From: JBBQVS01 sp964657325
Lineage (GTDB): Bacteria; Chloroflexota; Ktedonobacteria; Ktedonobacterales; Ktedonobacteraceae
Length of the DNA: 7,919 bases
Direction of reading: 5' to 3'
Assembly (NCBI GenBank): GCA_964657325.1
Contig: CAZZVE010000226.1
Location: forward strand, 1 to 7,919
Shown here piece after piece: positions 5,784 to 7,919 of this stretch (the stretch's first letter is position 1; every line of letters begins with the position of its first letter). Position numbers and translations under genes: made by a program. Under the pieces are notes generated by a model that was not told the DNA's origin, made no database searches, and was given only the letters and a program-made list of their open reading frames with translations.

Positions 5784-5845
5784 CCACATAGACAAACATC
5801 ATCCATTTTACCTTTTCATCGTCACCGAAAGGGAAACATACCATC

Positions 5846-7903
5846 ATGGCTGTCATCTCATCTACATCTTCTGACACATATACATCACAGAGCCGTGTCG
5901 CGGGTTGGCTCTCACATGACGAATTTACGATTATTGAAGCTGTTTGTGATACCTTGTTACCATCACTCGAACCGCCTATGGGTAGTAGCGAAGCGGTCGC
6001 GGCCTACTATCGACGGAACGCGGGCGACCTGCATGTGCCGATGCTATTAGCGGAAACATTGGCCCATGAGAACGCAGAGACACAGACAGAGTTTCGCCAA
6101 CTATTGGCATTGATGGCTAGCCCTTTAGGTGGCTTGTTACTGGTTGCAAACCCAAAACCGTTTATCAATCTTCAACTTCCACAGCGTGAAAAGTATTTGC
6201 TGGCTATGGCGAATAGTTCAACGGGACAGTTGAGACAGGGCTACCAAGCTCTCAAGCGACTGGCAACCTTTATTTTCTACTCTGTTCCTAATCCACAAGG
6301 TACAAATCCCAATTGGGACGTGCTGGATTATGAGACACCAACGCCCCCACCGACAACGCCCAAGACAATGAAGCCACTTGCGATTACGCAGGATACGACG
6401 CTAGAATGTGACGCGATAGTAATTGGCTCTGGTGCTGGCGGTGGCGTTGTCGCGGGCGAACTAGCGATGGCTGGCAAAAGTGTCGTCGTGCTGGAAAAGG
6501 GCGGGTACAATAGCGAATCTGATTTCACGTATCAAGAGGCACAGGCCACACCAGAATTATATCTCAAACGTGGCCTGCTCTCGACAAAAGACCTAAGCAT
6601 GTTTATTCTCGCGGGTAGCACGCTTGGTGGTGGGACAATTGTTAATTGGAATACCTCGTTTCGCACCCCAGACGATGTATTAGAGGAATGGGCGCGCACA
6701 TCTGGCTTGCCTGAATTTACCGGGCAAGCATTGCAGGATAGTTTCACGGCAGTCGAACAGCGCATGCAGGTCAACACCGAGAATAGCCAGCACAACACAC
6801 AAAATCAGTTGCTATTCGATGGTAGTGTCACGCTTGGCTACCATGCAGGAGTAATACGGCGTAACGCGGTTGGGTGCGAGCAACGCTGTGGGGCCTGTGG
6901 TTTTGGCTGTCGGTACGCATGCAAGCAATCGACGATGAAGACGTACTTGCAGGACGCCTACGACAACGGTGCGAGGATTGTTGTGCGCTGTAGCGTTGAT
7001 AAGATACTCATCGAGGATGGCAAAGCGGTTGGTGTCGAGGCAACCGCTCTTGAAGTCGAGAGTGGCAAGACATACAAGGTGACGGTTCGCGCCAGAGTCG
7101 TTGTGCTTGCGGCTGGCACTATTCATTCGCCTGCTGTCCTATTGCGGTCAGAGGTGGAGAACAAGCATATCGGCAAGCACCTGAAATTGCATCCAGTCTC
7201 GACGGTTTCGGGCATCTATCCTCAAAGAGTCTATCCGTGGAAGGGTGTGATGCAATCGGCGTATAATGATGAGTTTTCGCACCTACACGAGAATTACGGT
7301 TATAAACTAGAGGCCGCACCTGCTCATCCCGGCTTGATCGGCTTAACAACGCCGTGGTATGGAGCGCGTGAGTACCGTGAGTCGATGCTGGATGCGCCAA
7401 ACCTCGCCACAATTATTGTGTTGACACGCGATAAGGGCGAGGGAACGGTAACAACGGACCGCGACGGTGAGCCAGTGGTAGACTATACGACCTCGGCCTA
7501 TGACCGTCAGCATCTTCTGCATGGGCTACGTACCTCGGCACGTGTACACTTCGCGGCTGGTGCGAAAGCTGTGTTGTCGCTGCAAAACAAAAAGAACCGT
7601 GTAGACCGTTTTGAGGATGGTACTGTGAGTATGCGTGATTTGAGCGATTTCGACGCTCGCCTGGAAAGTTATGGTATGGGACCCAATCGCATGATGATGT
7701 TTTCCGCGCACCAGATGGGCACATGCCGCATGGGTGCCGACCCAAAACAGGCTGTGACCGATGGCAACTGTGAGGTCCACAGCGTCAAAAATCTCTTCGT
7801 CTGTGATGGTAGCGTGTTCCCCGCCGCAAGCGGTGTCAATCCAATGCTTTCGATCATGGGATTAGCTCATCGTTCCGCACAGTATATAAAGAGCGTGTTG
7901 TAG
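5846..7903 (+). CDS. GMC-family FAD oxidoreductase, long-chain fatty alcohol oxidase-like
   Basis: 685-residue flavoprotein, probably oxidising an alcohol to an aldehyde or ketone with FAD. Residues about 20-145 form a helical N-terminal domain (LSHDEFTIIEAVCDTLLPSL) like that of long-chain fatty alcohol oxidases. A Pro/Thr-rich linker (164-173) follows. The FAD domain then begins with IVIGSGAGGGVVAGELA (191-207), LEKGG (216-220) and STLGGGTIVNWN (258-269). A cysteine-rich segment follows (C344, C348, C351, C355, C359). The C-terminus carries AHQMGTCRMG (His622) and SGVNPMLSIMG (Asn665), the usual GMC catalytic His/Asn pair, plus CDGSVFP for FAD binding. No signal peptide or Tat motif is seen. 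The ATG at 5846 has AAAGGGA 11 bases upstream. It has its own promoter and a terminator before it, so it is probably not part of the mpgS operon. Substrate unknown; cholesterol/sterol or other bulky alcohols remain possible. Confidence 0.9.
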   Translation: MAVISSTSSDTYTSQSRVAGWLSHDEFTIIEAVCDTLLPSLEPPMGSSEAVAAYYRRNAGDLHVPMLLAETLAHENAETQTEFRQLLALMASPLGGLLLVANPKPFINLQLPQREKYLLAMANSSTGQLRQGYQALKRLATFIFYSVPNPQGTNPNWDVLDYETPTPPPTTPKTMKPLAITQDTTLECDAIVIGSGAGGGVVAGELAMAGKSVVVLEKGGYNSESDFTYQEAQATPELYLKRGLLSTKDLSMFILAGSTLGGGTIVNWNTSFRTPDDVLEEWARTSGLPEFTGQALQDSFTAVEQRMQVNTENSQHNTQNQLLFDGSVTLGYHAGVIRRNAVGCEQRCGACGFGCRYACKQSTMKTYLQDAYDNGARIVVRCSVDKILIEDGKAVGVEATALEVESGKTYKVTVRARVVVLAAGTIHSPAVLLRSEVENKHIGKHLKLHPVSTVSGIYPQRVYPWKGVMQSAYNDEFSHLHENYGYKLEAAPAHPGLIGLTTPWYGAREYRESMLDAPNLATIIVLTRDKGEGTVTTDRDGEPVVDYTTSAYDRQHLLHGLRTSARVHFAAGAKAVLSLQNKKNRVDRFEDGTVSMRDLSDFDARLESYGMGPNRMMMFSAHQMGTCRMGADPKQAVTDGNCEVHSVKNLFVCDGSVFPAASGVNPMLSIMGLAHRSAQYIKSVL

Positions 7904-7919
7904 TTGACGAAATAAAAAA

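Noticed and set aside
7904..7919. TTGACG and a run of A at the window end as a promoter or terminator
   Set aside because: Only 16 bases remain after the stop codon, too few to show a -10 element or a stem.

Overview
The window holds six protein genes on two strands. The first three (56-3332) are on the minus strand and the last three (3873-7903) on the plus strand, separated by a 540-base divergent spacer. There is no rRNA, tRNA, CRISPR array, transposase or phage gene. Moderate GC content, long intergenic palindromes, an acyl-CoA carboxylase beta subunit, a mannosylglycerate-type synthase and a long-chain alcohol oxidase-like GMC enzyme suggest a free-living soil or moderately thermophilic bacterium. 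My best guess is Chloroflexota (Ktedonobacteria-like). That rests on general resemblance, not on a marker gene.

Minus strand, in transcription order. The carboxyltransferase (beta) subunit of a propionyl/acyl-CoA carboxylase (1734-3332) has its own extended -10 promoter. Next comes a probable operon (1580 down to 56) of a small two-helix membrane protein with a PH-like tail and an isoaspartyl peptidase/L-asparaginase. That operon has a good sigma-70-type promoter, followed at once by a 70-base palindrome that would lie in the mRNA leader.

Plus strand. A promoter with a perfect TTGACA lies about 340 bases upstream of mannosyl-3-phosphoglycerate synthase (mpgS). mpgS overlaps by 16 bases a histidine-phosphatase gene that starts with TTG. 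Together they look like a complete two-step route from GDP-mannose and 3-phosphoglycerate to the compatible solute mannosylglycerate, with a phosphoglycerate mutase-like enzyme in place of the usual HAD-type phosphatase. A perfect 20-bp terminator-like hairpin closes this operon. A second extended -10 promoter then starts a GMC-family flavoprotein that runs almost to the window end.

The most notable things are the mpgS/histidine phosphatase pair, its long leader, and the very long, nearly perfect hairpins next to nearly every promoter. Two of these hairpins pair completely only when read on the plus strand. I see no clear sign of a wholly new multi-gene system; most of the coding content is ordinary housekeeping or metabolic genes.
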